Position numbers and translations under genes: made by a program
The notes under the pieces: generated by a model
Told to the model about the DNA's origin: nothing
The model's input: the letters and a program-made list of their open reading frames with translations, nothing else
The model's database searches: none
Shown: positions 13,390 through 21,720 of the stretch, in pieces
How positions within the stretch are numbered: the first letter of the stretch is position 1
Layout of the letters: every line of letters begins with the position of its first letter
From: Candidatus Nomurabacteria bacterium RIFCSPHIGHO2_01_FULL_36_23
Lineage (GTDB): Bacteria; Patescibacteriota; Minisyncoccia; Phycocordibacterales; UBA9973
Reading direction: 5' to 3'
DNA length: 32,054 bases
Assembly: GCA_001786745.1 (NCBI GenBank)
Contig: MFTF01000011.1
Span: 1-32,054 of the forward strand

Positions 13390-14289
13390 TTAAGTAATCT
13401 TATAATCCATTTCTTTTCCGTTTTCGGGTATGATTTTTTTAATTATAAATTGATTATTTTTTAGAATAGCGTCGGTAATTATTATTCTTTTACCATTCTT
13501 AAAAAAGAAAATTCGGGGCCAAGTAGCGTAAGCTCGGAATTTATTGTATAAAACACTTGGAGATTCTTTCTCCAAATTAATCAACCCGTCTTCTTTTTTG
13601 ATTTTCTTACAAACGGAAGCCTTGCTTCCGTTTTGTGGAGTTGCTTTAATTGTACCGCTCACAAAATCCGGCAGAATTTTTATCAGAAGTTCTCCGCCGA
13701 TTTTTATCAAGCGCTTGCGTAAATCCGAAGCTTTTTCGTCTGGAAATATTACCACTTTTTCTTGAGCAATGATGGGTCCAGAATCCATTTTTAATTCCAT
13801 TTTTTGTATAGTCACTCCTGTTTCCGTATCACCATTCAAAATAGCAGATTCCACCGGCGAAGCCCCGCGGTATTTCGGAAGCAGAGAATAGTGAATATTT
13901 ATAGAGCCCAATTTCGGCATATTTATAATATTTTCCGGTATTATTTTTCCGTAAGCGACTACGATAAACAAGTCGGGATGAACATTATTTTTCAAAACAC
14001 GCATACCAATCTGCTGATTGGTTGCTATGCTCGGCCCGTCAGCCTGTGCAATGTTTTTAAAAACAATATTCATCCCTTCTTTTAAATCTTCTGGTTGAAT
14101 GTAAGAAATATTATTTTTTTCCGCCCAAATTTTCACTGGTGGGGAAGTAACGAGCATTTTACGTCCTTGCGGTTTGTCCGGCGAAGTGACAATAAGTGAC
14201 GGGACATAGTCATTTTGTTTTAAAATCTCTAGGGTTTCCGAAGCCACATCAGGTGTTCCAAAAAACGCAAATTTTAATTCCTTATTCAT
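13390..14289 (-). CDS. fmt: Methionyl-tRNA formyltransferase
   Basis: 299 residues from ATG 14289 (MNKELKFAFFGTPDVAS). The track's 12 extra residues overlap the def stop region and come from a palindromic element. The enzyme formylates initiator Met-tRNA using 10-formyl-THF. Core motif SINIHYSLLPKYRGASPVESAI contains the catalytic Asn131 and His133; MDSG carries the Asp (about 169). The linker KASVCKKIKKEDG and the C-terminal OB-like domain follow. About 15-20 extra residues (roughly 73-103, including ADGPSIATNQQIGMR) precede HPDLFIVVAYGKIIP, and an inverted repeat is embedded in them. Last gene of lepB-hisS-def-fmt and 1 nt from def. Confidence 0.95.
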   Translation of the reverse strand: MNKELKFAFFGTPDVASETLEILKQNDYVPSLIVTSPDKPQGRKMLVTSPPVKIWAEKNNISYIQPEDLKEGMNIVFKNIAQADGPSIATNQQIGMRVLKNNVHPDLFIVVAYGKIIPENIINMPKLGSINIHYSLLPKYRGASPVESAILNGDTETGVTIQKMELKMDSGPIIAQEKVVIFPDEKASDLRKRLIKIGGELLIKILPDFVSGTIKATPQNGSKASVCKKIKKEDGLINLEKESPSVLYNKFRAYATWPRIFFFKNGKRIIITDAILKNNQFIIKKIIPENGKEMDYKIT

Positions 14290-14290
14290 T

Positions 14291-14980
14291 TTATTTAGGC
14301 CCGCCCGCATCGCTATGCGAAGCATTGCGGGCAGGTAGTTCCTCTTTTATATCTTTAGCATGATCAATAAAAAGTATGCCGTTTAGGTGTTCTGTTTCGT
14401 GTTGAAAAATCTGGGCGAGCAGGCCGGACGCTCCACGAGTAAATTTTTTCCCATTTTCGTCATAAGCTGTAATTGTTGCTTTTTTAGATCTAAGAGTTTT
14501 GCCATAAAACCAACGAACAGAAAGACAGCCTTCCGGCATCCACTCTTTTTCACGAGAAAGTTTTGAGATTTTCGAGTTGATAAAAATAAGGTCTTTTATT
14601 TTTTCTTTTGTTTCAATTTTTTCTACTATATTATTTTCATTTAATAATATCTCTTCTTCACTATTAATTTTCTTTTCCCCGCCTGCCTGCCCGATACGCT
14701 GAAGCGAGTCATGCGGGCGGGCATCAGCTATACTGAAAGCATTGCGGGCAGGTCTTTTTTTACCGAAATCTTTTGCGAATATTTTACCAGATACAACAAA
14801 AATCCGCAGCGCATATCCGATTTGTGGCGCTGCTATGGCTACGCCATCATCTTGGCTCTTAAGCGCGCTAGACATCTCTTTTAGTATTTTTTTAATTTTA
14901 GCGGTTTTTATTTTTTCGACGAGTACTTCCTTCGCAGTTTGACGTAAGACCCTTGCTTGTTTTTGAAGAATCTTCTTCAT
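14291..14980 (-). CDS. def: Peptide deformylase with palindromic-element insertion
   Basis: 229 residues; typical length is 150-190. Removes formyl from nascent N-terminal Met. Motif 1 GVAIAAPQIG (46-55), motif 2 EGCLSV with the metal Cys152, motif 3 QHETEHLNG with H194, E195 and H198. The first motif has V where the second G of GxGLAAPQ would be, and motif 3 has T-E-H instead of the common I/F-D-H. Residues about 76-102 (PARNAFSIADARPHDS...) and the tail 215-229 (LPARNASHSDAGG) are encoded by copies of one palindromic element and are foreign to the fold. The order def then fmt is a classic functional pair. Confidence 0.93.
   Translation of the reverse strand: MKKILQKQARVLRQTAKEVLVEKIKTAKIKKILKEMSSALKSQDDGVAIAAPQIGYALRIFVVSGKIFAKDFGKKRPARNAFSIADARPHDSLQRIGQAGGEKKINSEEEILLNENNIVEKIETKEKIKDLIFINSKISKLSREKEWMPEGCLSVRWFYGKTLRSKKATITAYDENGKKFTRGASGLLAQIFQHETEHLNGILFIDHAKDIKEELPARNASHSDAGGPK
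14298..14335. repeat. Palindromic element, copy 1 (def C-terminal tail)
   Basis: GGCCCGCCCGCAT...ATTGCGGGCAGG, with arms able to pair. It shares the 17-nt string AAGCATTGCGGGCAGGT (14320-14336) exactly with the copy inside def. On the minus strand it encodes LPARNASHSDAGGP. Confidence 0.75.
14681..14753. repeat. Palindromic element, copy 2 (in-frame inside def)
   Basis: A compound element beginning GCCTGCCTGCCCG and ending AAGCATTGCGGGCAGGT, probably two overlapping units (an internal ATGCGGGCGGGCAT lies near 14711-14724). Read on the minus strand it adds about 25 residues to peptide deformylase without breaking the frame. Confidence 0.75.
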
Positions 14981-14986
14981 TTCTTT

Positions 14987-16291
14987 TTATTTAAGTTCCT
15001 TTAAATATTCTAAAAGTTTATTTAATTTTACGGTATCTTGAGATCTGCTTAACATATCTCGCACTATGACAGAGTTATCCAGCGCCTCTTTCATTCCAAA
15101 AATAAGACTATAAGGTATGGCTAATTTCTCTGCAATAGCTAATTGAGAACCCAAACTATCTTTGGAAAGAGATTGAGCGATTGGTATATGCGCCTTGCGG
15201 AGCATTTCAATTATATTTAAACTTTTTAATTTCGCTTCAGAGCCAAGCTGGATGAAGTAAATTTTTGGTTTTTTCAGTATACGAGGTGAAAGTTTTTTAT
15301 ACCATTTTGATTCCACTACTCTATCTACTCCGATTGAAAAACCAACAGCAGGAACATCTTTCTTACCACCAATTTTTCGCGCTAAATAATCATATCTTCC
15401 CCCAGATGCCACCTGCACTGGTAATCCGTCTTTCTCTTCATTTTCTGTGTATATTTCAAAAACAGTGCGAGTATAATATGAAAGTCCGCGAACCAAATTT
15501 TTATTTATATTATAATCTATGCCCATCTCTTCCAAATATTCCAACACTTCTTTGAAGTGTTTTTTACAAGAAGGGCAGAGAAACGAAACTGCATCCGGAG
15601 CATTTTCATTTATTTCTTTGGTTTTTTCTTCTTTGGAATCCAATATGCGAAGAGGATTTGTTTTTAAACGTTTTCGATCTATCTCCGGTAAAATATTTAT
15701 ATATTTTTTATAATAATTTGTCAGTTCTCTTATATATCCATTCCTACATTCCTTATCGCCGATTGAGTTTATATCTATTGAAAGATTTAAGGCTCCAGCT
15801 TCTTCCAAAATACTCATACCAACTTTAATTACAAGCACATCCATAATACTTTTTTCACTACCCAAAGAATCTAGATCAAACTGCCAGAATTGTCTATAAC
15901 GTCCGCGCTGAGGTTTGTCATGCCTGAAGGCCGGACCATATTGATAAAACATTACGGGTTGAGGCATAGTTTGCATTCCATGTTCAACATAAGCGCGCAT
16001 TAACGAGGCAGTGTGCTCGGGTCTAAGCGCTAAATGGTCTCCGCCCCTAGTTTTAAGCGTGTACATTTCTCTGTCTATAATATCCGTGCCTTCGCCGATA
16101 CTCCTAGTAAAAACTTCTTCATGTTCCAATATCGGCGTATCAATCGGCTTAAATCCATAATAAACCGCCACCTCTTGCGCTTTCTCAAAAAAACCCTGGA
16201 AATTGTAGTATTCTTCATTCATCAGATCTCGCATTCCTTTAGGTGAGGAGACATCTTGACTTTTAAAGTTTTTATTTACTTTTTTTTTCAT
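14987..16291 (-). CDS. hisS: Histidyl-tRNA synthetase
   Basis: 434 residues, class II aminoacyl-tRNA synthetase charging tRNA-His. Motif 1 region PKGMRDLMNEE; TLKTRGGDHLALRPEHTASLMRAYVEHG; motif 2 QYGPAFRHDKPQRGRYRQFWQFDLD; the histidine-specific LVRGLSYYTRTVFEIY; motif 3 AVGFSIGVDRVVES; and a C-terminal anticodon-binding domain. Full length. Its ATG follows the lepB stop with no gap, so the two are co-transcribed. Leading MKKKVNKNFKSQDVSS is a short basic extension. Confidence 0.96.
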   Translation of the reverse strand: MKKKVNKNFKSQDVSSPKGMRDLMNEEYYNFQGFFEKAQEVAVYYGFKPIDTPILEHEEVFTRSIGEGTDIIDREMYTLKTRGGDHLALRPEHTASLMRAYVEHGMQTMPQPVMFYQYGPAFRHDKPQRGRYRQFWQFDLDSLGSEKSIMDVLVIKVGMSILEEAGALNLSIDINSIGDKECRNGYIRELTNYYKKYINILPEIDRKRLKTNPLRILDSKEEKTKEINENAPDAVSFLCPSCKKHFKEVLEYLEEMGIDYNINKNLVRGLSYYTRTVFEIYTENEEKDGLPVQVASGGRYDYLARKIGGKKDVPAVGFSIGVDRVVESKWYKKLSPRILKKPKIYFIQLGSEAKLKSLNIIEMLRKAHIPIAQSLSKDSLGSQLAIAEKLAIPYSLIFGMKEALDNSVIVRDMLSRSQDTVKLNKLLEYLKELK

Positions 16292-16864
16292 TTATTCAGT
16301 TTGTTTATAATCGCCCGGTAAAATATTCATATTATTTATTGGCAACAGACGCAAAAGCGCTTTGCCTATTATAAGCTTTCTCTTTACAGCTCCCCAGTAT
16401 CTTGAATCGGAACTGGCGGGCCGATTGTCGCCCATGACAAAATATTCATCGCTCTTTAATTCATAATGTATATTATTGCTTGTAATATTTTTTACAAAAG
16501 GCTGATCAAGCCTGAATCCGTCTTTATGTTCTTGGTTGATTATAGTTATCTCATCGTTTTTTATATCCACTGTTTCATTCGGGAGTCCTATTATTCTTTT
16601 AATAAAAAATTTTGTTTGATCATTGGGGTATCGAAAAACAATGACATTATTTCTTTTGGGGTCGCTTAATCTGTAAGATATTTTATCTATTATCAAATAA
16701 TTTCCATCTTCAAATGTTGGGACCATTGAAGAACCTGAAACGACAAACGGCTCGGCGACAAAAACGCGGACGGGGATAACAATGGCTAGGGCTATAAAAG
16801 CAAAACGAACAAGTTCCCAAAATGATTGCCCTGCAGTTTTTTTCTCTGTCAATTCTTCTTCCAT
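16292..16864 (-). CDS. lepB: Signal peptidase I
   Basis: 190 residues from ATG 16864 (MEEELTEKK). The track's ATG at 16882 overlaps the -10 box, so it would precede the transcription start. One N-terminal membrane helix (FIALAIVIPVRVFVAEP) is followed by SGSSMVPTF with the catalytic Ser46, FIKRIIGLPNE with the general-base Lys89, and GDNRPASSDSRYWG. It cleaves signal peptides at the outer face of the membrane, which suits the secreted lamin-tail and LamG proteins of this window. First gene of lepB-hisS-def-fmt. Confidence 0.95.
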   Translation of the reverse strand: MEEELTEKKTAGQSFWELVRFAFIALAIVIPVRVFVAEPFVVSGSSMVPTFEDGNYLIIDKISYRLSDPKRNNVIVFRYPNDQTKFFIKRIIGLPNETVDIKNDEITIINQEHKDGFRLDQPFVKNITSNNIHYELKSDEYFVMGDNRPASSDSRYWGAVKRKLIIGKALLRLLPINNMNILPGDYKQTE

Positions 16865-16870
16865 TTTTGT

Positions 16871-16879
16871 AGTGTAGCA
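16871..16879 (-). promoter_or_regulatory. Promoter of lepB-hisS-def-fmt (TGCTACACT)
   Basis: Extended -10 on the minus strand, 6 nt before ATG 16864. Back to back with the pth promoter. Confidence 0.5.
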
Positions 16880-16889
16880 CAAAAATTCC

Positions 16890-16919
16890 TTGACATAGTA
16901 TAAAATTATGTATTACTAT
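16890..16919 (+). promoter_or_regulatory. Promoter of pth
   Basis: TTGACA (16890-16895), 18-nt spacer, TACTAT (16914-16919), then 6 nt to ATG 16926. One of the rare consensus -35 boxes here. Confidence 0.5.
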
Positions 16920-16925
16920 ATAAAA

Positions 16926-17459
16926 ATGAAACTATTAATTGGTTTGGGAAATCCCGGAAAAGAATATGAAAATACTAGGCATAATACCGGACGGATTATG
17001 ATTAGAATGATTGAAAAAAAATTAGACCAGAATAAAACTAATATAAAATTCATCACTCCTGATAATTTTATGAATAGTTCCGGAAAAGCCATAGCGCCTC
17101 TAATAAAAACAAAAAAGGACTTAAAAGATCTTGTGGTAATTTATGATGACATCGATTTACCGCTCGGGAAAATAAAAATTTCTTTCAACCGTTCTTCCGG
17201 CGGGCACAATGGTCTAAATTCTGTTATTAAGGCGCTCAAAAGCGAGGAATTTGTAAGGATTAGAGTGGGTATTTCTCCGGCTACTTCGAAGGGTATAGTT
17301 AAAAAACCAAAAGGGGAAAAAGCGGTAATAAATTTTATTTTAGGAGAATTAAAAAAATCAGAACTGGAGACACTAAAAAAACTTTCCAAAAAGGTAACCG
17401 AAGCGGTCGAAGTTATTTTTGCTGAAGGCAAAGACAAGGCAATGAGTTTATACAATTGA
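16926..17459 (+). CDS. pth: Peptidyl-tRNA hydrolase
   Basis: 177 residues from ATG 16926 (MKLLIGLGNPGKEYENTRHN). The track start at 16908 lies inside the promoter. It recycles peptidyl-tRNA. Conserved GLGNPG, RHN (catalytic His20), DNFMNSSG, YDDIDLPLGKIK (catalytic Asp) and GGHNGLNSVI are all present. The segment between RHN and FMN is about 15-20 residues shorter than usual, so the protein is compact but catalytically complete. Convergent with dnaE, 4 nt apart. Confidence 0.94.
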   Translation: MKLLIGLGNPGKEYENTRHNTGRIMIRMIEKKLDQNKTNIKFITPDNFMNSSGKAIAPLIKTKKDLKDLVVIYDDIDLPLGKIKISFNRSSGGHNGLNSVIKALKSEEFVRIRVGISPATSKGIVKKPKGEKAVINFILGELKKSELETLKKLSKKVTEAVEVIFAEGKDKAMSLYN

Positions 17460-17463
17460 TTTA

Positions 17464-20400
17464 TTAAATCTCCTTTACTGCTTCTATTATAATACTTTTT
17501 TCGCCGTTGCGCAAAGAAACTTTACCGGAAAAGGCAATGCATTTTTCGGCAACTAATATATCAATTGATTCTTTAAATATAGAAGGGAAAGCCACAGCTT
17601 CTATGGAATCGGTTAAATCCGCAATTCGCATAAAGGCCATTCTTTCATTATTTTTAGTAATTACCTGCCGGAGAGTTTCTATTATTCCAGCGATGGTTAT
17701 TTGCATGCCGTTGCCTATTTCTTTTTTTATTTTTTTGATGTTCATCTCTCGACTTTCTAGTTTTTCGCGAATGCGATCAAGCGGATGCCCGGAAATATAA
17801 AGTCCCAGCAATTCTTTTTCCCAAAGCAATTTTTCGGCTTGGGTTGCTTGGGGGCTATCTCGCAATTTGAATTCCGGAGCTTTCACCAAAGTTTGTTCAC
17901 CAAAAAGAGAATTTTGATTTTCACTTTGCTTTGACGATTCATGATTGTAAAGAAGCATGTCTTCTAGATTAAATAAAAGTATCCCACGTTCACCCAATTC
18001 GTCAAAACTGCCGGATTTAATTAATGCCTCCATGGATTTTTTATTTAAATTTTTATGTTTAATTCTGTCTAAAAAGTCGGTCATTGATTTAAATTTACCT
18101 CCGCCAGCTGGCGGATTTTTTCGCTCTTTTATTATACTATCGGCAATATCGGTTCCAAGGTTTTTAATAGTATAGAATCCAAATCTTATTTTTTCACTAA
18201 TGTTTTTTTCTTGATCTCTAATGACCGTGAATCCGCCATAACTCTCATTTATATTTGGAGGCAAAACCGGAATTTTCATTTTTTTGCATTCATTGATTAT
18301 TTCTGAGATTTTTTCTACATCGCCTGATTCAGCAGTGAGTATCGCGGTCATGTATTCCACGGGATAATGCGCTTTCATATAAGCCGTTTGATAAGCGACT
18401 CTGCCATAGGAAGCCGCATGCGCCTTATTAAAACCATAAGCCTGAAATGGTTCAAAAAGTTTCCAGAGTTTTTCAGCAAACTCGGGAGTTTGCCCATTTG
18501 ATATGATACCCTTGGTAAATTTTTCATACTGCGCGGCCATTTCTTTGGGAATCTTTTTTCCAACGGCCTTGCGAAATTTATCCGCTTCTTCCCAATTGTA
18601 GCCGGCAAGCTCTATGGCGCAAAACAGCAGATCGTCCTGATAAACGATAAGCCCGTAAGATTCGCCTAAAAATTTTTTCATTCGCGGATCCAGATATTTT
18701 ACAAGATTTGGATTATGTTTGCGCTTAATATATTCTGGAATTATTTCCATCGGTCCCGGTCTATAAAGGGCGACCATTGCGTTGATATCATGGATTGATG
18801 TCGGTTTTAGCTCTTTTAAATATCTTGTCATTCCGCTTCCATTTAATTGAAAAAGTCCTTCTGTTTGGCCATGAGCCAAAAGTGAAAAGGTTTTTTTATC
18901 ATCAAGCGGAATATGTTCTATGTCTATATTTATATTATAAAATTTTTTAACTAAATTTATGGCGTCTGCCAAAATTGCCAAGTTTCTAATTCCCAAAAAA
19001 TCAAACTTCAAAAGTCCGGCTTCTTCAGCGCTATACATATCGTACTGGGTAATTATTTTTCCGCCCTTCGGGTCAAATTGAGTAGGCATATAATCTGAAA
19101 TTGGCCCAGGAGCAATAACGACTCCGGCAGCATGCACGGAAATGTGCCTAACGCACCCCTCTAATTTTTTTGCCAAGTCAATTATTTCTCTAGTGTCTTT
19201 TTCATCTTTATAGCTATCTCTTAATTCAGGCACTATCTCCATGGCATGGTCTATGGTCATTGGCATACCCTGCGAACCCATGGGAATCATTTTAGAAATT
19301 CTATCACCGATGGTATAAGGATAAGCGAGAGCGCGAGAGACATCGCGTACGGCGCCTCGGGCCATCATTGTGCCGAAAGTTCCAATCTGCGCCACTCTGT
19401 CTTCGCCGTATTTTTTCTTGGCATACTCAATCATCTCATCTCGTCTGTTGTCAGCGAAATCCATATCAATATCCGGAGCTGAAGGACGGAAAGGATTTAA
19501 AAATCTTTCAAATGGAAGTTTATATTCTATGGGGTTTATATTGGTAATGCCCAAAAGGTAAGTAACCATTGATCCCGCAACTGAACCTCTGATAGCAGTT
19601 AGAATTCCATTATCTTCGGCATAACGCAAGAGATCTTCAACTACCAAAAAATAAGGCGAATATCCTTTATCAAAAATAATTTTCAGTTCATATTCTACTC
19701 GCTCTTTAATTACCTTCGTTTCCTTTATGCCAAGAGTTTTAAATCCAGCATAACAAAGCTCGCGCAATTTTTGATCAAAAGTTTTGTCACCTTCAATTTT
19801 AAAATCAGGAAAAACCCAACGACCCAACTCAAGCGCGAGATTGCACATATTGGCTACTTTTAAAGTGTTGGCGACTGCCTCTGGGATATCTTTAAAAAGT
19901 TCAATAGCTTTTTCCTCGCTAATGAAAGAGTAATCATCCTCGCCAAAAGAAAATTTATTTTCATCTTTTATATCTGAGTTTGTCTGAATGGAAAGTAATG
20001 TATCGTGCGCCTTGTTGTCATCCTCGCAAGGATAATGCGAGTCAATAGTAGCAACCAATGGAATATCAAATTTTTTGCCAAGTTTTATAATATCTTCACG
20101 GACTTTCTCATCGCCCGATATCTTGGAATGTTTTTGAATTTCCAGAAAATAATTTTCTTTGCCAAAAATTTCCTGATGCTCTTTAATTATTTTTTCCGCT
20201 TTTTCTTCATCTTTATTTGCGAGCGCGCGAGCCAATTCTCCACCAAGGCATCCGGAAAGAACTATTATTCCGTCAGAATACTTTCGCAATATTTCTTTAT
20301 CCATTCTAGGTTTGTAATAATATCCTTCTAAGTTCGCAATAGTTACAAGTTTTATTAAATTTTTATAACCTTGTAAATTCTTCGCCAACAGTGTCAAATG

Positions 20401-20670
20401 ATATCTTTTATTATCTATACCGGGGTCTTTATCTTTTCTTCCGCGATTTGCCACATATGCTTCTACTCCAACGATAGGTTTAATACCTTCTTTTTTTGCC
20501 AGTTTATAGAATTCAATCGCGCCATACATATTGCCATGATCGGTCAGAGCCATCGCCGGCATTTTAAATTTCTTTGTAAGCTCTATCAAATCCTCAAGCT
20601 TAGAAAGCCCATCTAGAAGGGAGTAGTGTGAATGGGTATGAAGGTGTATAAAAGTCGGCTCTTTTTCCAT
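17464..20670 (-). CDS. dnaE: DNA polymerase III alpha subunit
   Basis: 1068 residues; replicative polymerase of the DnaE type. The PHP domain (HLHTHSHYSLLDG, DHGNMYG, GVEAYV) keeps metal-binding residues. The palm has PDIDMDF with catalytic D400 and D402 and the third acid in KFDFLGIRN. Fingers, KAHAASYG, the beta-binding region and a C-terminal OB domain (ITIAGIIETLRQVITKNNERMAF) follow. The C-terminal tau-binding part looks short. A palindrome encoding NPPAGG is inserted near residue 850 between two helices, in a segment variable in the family. Minus-strand TATAAT 7 nt before the ATG suggests a leaderless mRNA. Confidence 0.96.
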   Translation of the reverse strand: MEKEPTFIHLHTHSHYSLLDGLSKLEDLIELTKKFKMPAMALTDHGNMYGAIEFYKLAKKEGIKPIVGVEAYVANRGRKDKDPGIDNKRYHLTLLAKNLQGYKNLIKLVTIANLEGYYYKPRMDKEILRKYSDGIIVLSGCLGGELARALANKDEEKAEKIIKEHQEIFGKENYFLEIQKHSKISGDEKVREDIIKLGKKFDIPLVATIDSHYPCEDDNKAHDTLLSIQTNSDIKDENKFSFGEDDYSFISEEKAIELFKDIPEAVANTLKVANMCNLALELGRWVFPDFKIEGDKTFDQKLRELCYAGFKTLGIKETKVIKERVEYELKIIFDKGYSPYFLVVEDLLRYAEDNGILTAIRGSVAGSMVTYLLGITNINPIEYKLPFERFLNPFRPSAPDIDMDFADNRRDEMIEYAKKKYGEDRVAQIGTFGTMMARGAVRDVSRALAYPYTIGDRISKMIPMGSQGMPMTIDHAMEIVPELRDSYKDEKDTREIIDLAKKLEGCVRHISVHAAGVVIAPGPISDYMPTQFDPKGGKIITQYDMYSAEEAGLLKFDFLGIRNLAILADAINLVKKFYNINIDIEHIPLDDKKTFSLLAHGQTEGLFQLNGSGMTRYLKELKPTSIHDINAMVALYRPGPMEIIPEYIKRKHNPNLVKYLDPRMKKFLGESYGLIVYQDDLLFCAIELAGYNWEEADKFRKAVGKKIPKEMAAQYEKFTKGIISNGQTPEFAEKLWKLFEPFQAYGFNKAHAASYGRVAYQTAYMKAHYPVEYMTAILTAESGDVEKISEIINECKKMKIPVLPPNINESYGGFTVIRDQEKNISEKIRFGFYTIKNLGTDIADSIIKERKNPPAGGGKFKSMTDFLDRIKHKNLNKKSMEALIKSGSFDELGERGILLFNLEDMLLYNHESSKQSENQNSLFGEQTLVKAPEFKLRDSPQATQAEKLLWEKELLGLYISGHPLDRIREKLESREMNIKKIKKEIGNGMQITIAGIIETLRQVITKNNERMAFMRIADLTDSIEAVAFPSIFKESIDILVAEKCIAFSGKVSLRNGEKSIIIEAVKEI
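18099..18119. repeat. 21-nt palindrome-centred repeat, copy in dnaE
   Basis: Centre CCGCCAGCTGGCGG (18101-18114) is a perfect 14-nt palindrome. On the dnaE strand AAAATCCGCCAGCTGGCGGAG is identical to 27412-27432 in the transketolase gene. Encodes NPPAGG. Confidence 0.8.
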
Positions 20671-20677
20671 TTTTATG

Positions 20678-20683
20678 ATTATA
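20678..20683 (-). promoter_or_regulatory. -10 box of dnaE
   Basis: TATAAT on the minus strand, 7 nt before ATG 20670. Confidence 0.5.
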
Positions 20684-20700
20684 CACTTTTTGTTTATTTT

Positions 20701-20709
20701 TGGTATAAT
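20701..20709 (+). promoter_or_regulatory. Extended -10 (TGGTATAAT) of the restriction-modification genes
   Basis: Ends 9 nt before ATG 20719. Divergent from the dnaE promoter. Confidence 0.55.
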
Positions 20710-20718
20710 GATTAGGTT

Positions 20719-21720
20719 ATGAATTTAACAAGTACAGCCTTAAAAATATCTCCTCAAAAGAAAAAAGTTTTTTTTGATTTAGTAAGATTGTTTCCCTTAG
20801 CTTCTTCTTTTGTGGAGAGAAAAAATTTATTTCTAAATAAATTAAAAAGCTCAACTGGTAAAAATAAATATAAACGCTATTTAGGAGCTCCTATTAGATA
20901 TGCTGGAGGAAAAAGTCTTGCCACTGGTTTAATAGTTGAACTGATTCCGGAAGATGTTCAGCGAGTAATTTCTCCATTCATAGGAGGAGGCTCGGTTGAA
21001 GTTGCAATCGCCAGGGAATTAAAATTACCAGTCATTGGGTATGATATTTTTGACATATTGGTGAAATATTGGCAAGTACAGTTAAAAAATCCTCAAGAAC
21101 TTTACAAAAAACTCAGTAATTTAAAGCCAGATGCAAAAACTTTTAAGAAAATAAAAAATGAACTTAAAAAACACTGGAAAAAAGAAAAAGAATTGAACGA
21201 TTTGAATTTAGCCACTCATTATTATTTTAATCATAATACCTCTTATGGTCCAGGGTTTTTGAGTTGGCCGTCTTCCGTTTATATGCAAGATAAAAAATAT
21301 ATTTCAATGTTGGAAAAAGTTAAAAATTTTAAAGTTTCCAATTTAGATGTCCATTGTGATACTTTTGAAAATGTAATTCCAAAATATCAAGATGATTTTT
21401 TTTACTGCGATCCGCCGTATTTTTTAGAGGGCGATAGTAAGATGTTCAAGGGAATATATCCGCAAAGAAATTTTCCAATTCATCATAACAATTTTAATCA
21501 TGAAAAATTAAGAGATTTATTACTAAAACATAAAGGACGGTTTATATTATCTTACAATGATTGCTCAACTATTAGAGAATGGTATAAAGATTTTATGTTT
21601 ATTGATGTTTCTTGGCAATATACCATGGGTCAAGGCGAGACGAGAATTGGATTAAATAGAAAAAATGGTAACATGAGTCATGTTAAGAAATCCCACGAGG
21701 TTTTGATAGTAAAATTATGA
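20719..21720 (+). CDS. D12-class adenine-N6 DNA methyltransferase
   Basis: 333 residues, Dam/DpnM-like (D12 class). APIRYAGGKS (57-66) is the AdoMet-contact motif X, SPFIGGGSVE (85-94) motif I, and FYCDPPYFL (DPPY 231-234) the catalytic motif IV. The insert between motif I and DPPY is the expected target-recognition region. About 55 residues precede motif X, a longer N-terminus than usual. It modifies adenine in a short site that cannot be read from sequence. The last 4 nt overlap the next gene (ATGA), so methylase and nuclease are translationally coupled, the standard type II arrangement. AT-rich and inserted between dnaE and gap. Confidence 0.9.
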   Translation: MNLTSTALKISPQKKKVFFDLVRLFPLASSFVERKNLFLNKLKSSTGKNKYKRYLGAPIRYAGGKSLATGLIVELIPEDVQRVISPFIGGGSVEVAIARELKLPVIGYDIFDILVKYWQVQLKNPQELYKKLSNLKPDAKTFKKIKNELKKHWKKEKELNDLNLATHYYFNHNTSYGPGFLSWPSSVYMQDKKYISMLEKVKNFKVSNLDVHCDTFENVIPKYQDDFFYCDPPYFLEGDSKMFKGIYPQRNFPIHHNNFNHEKLRDLLLKHKGRFILSYNDCSTIREWYKDFMFIDVSWQYTMGQGETRIGLNRKNGNMSHVKKSHEVLIVKL

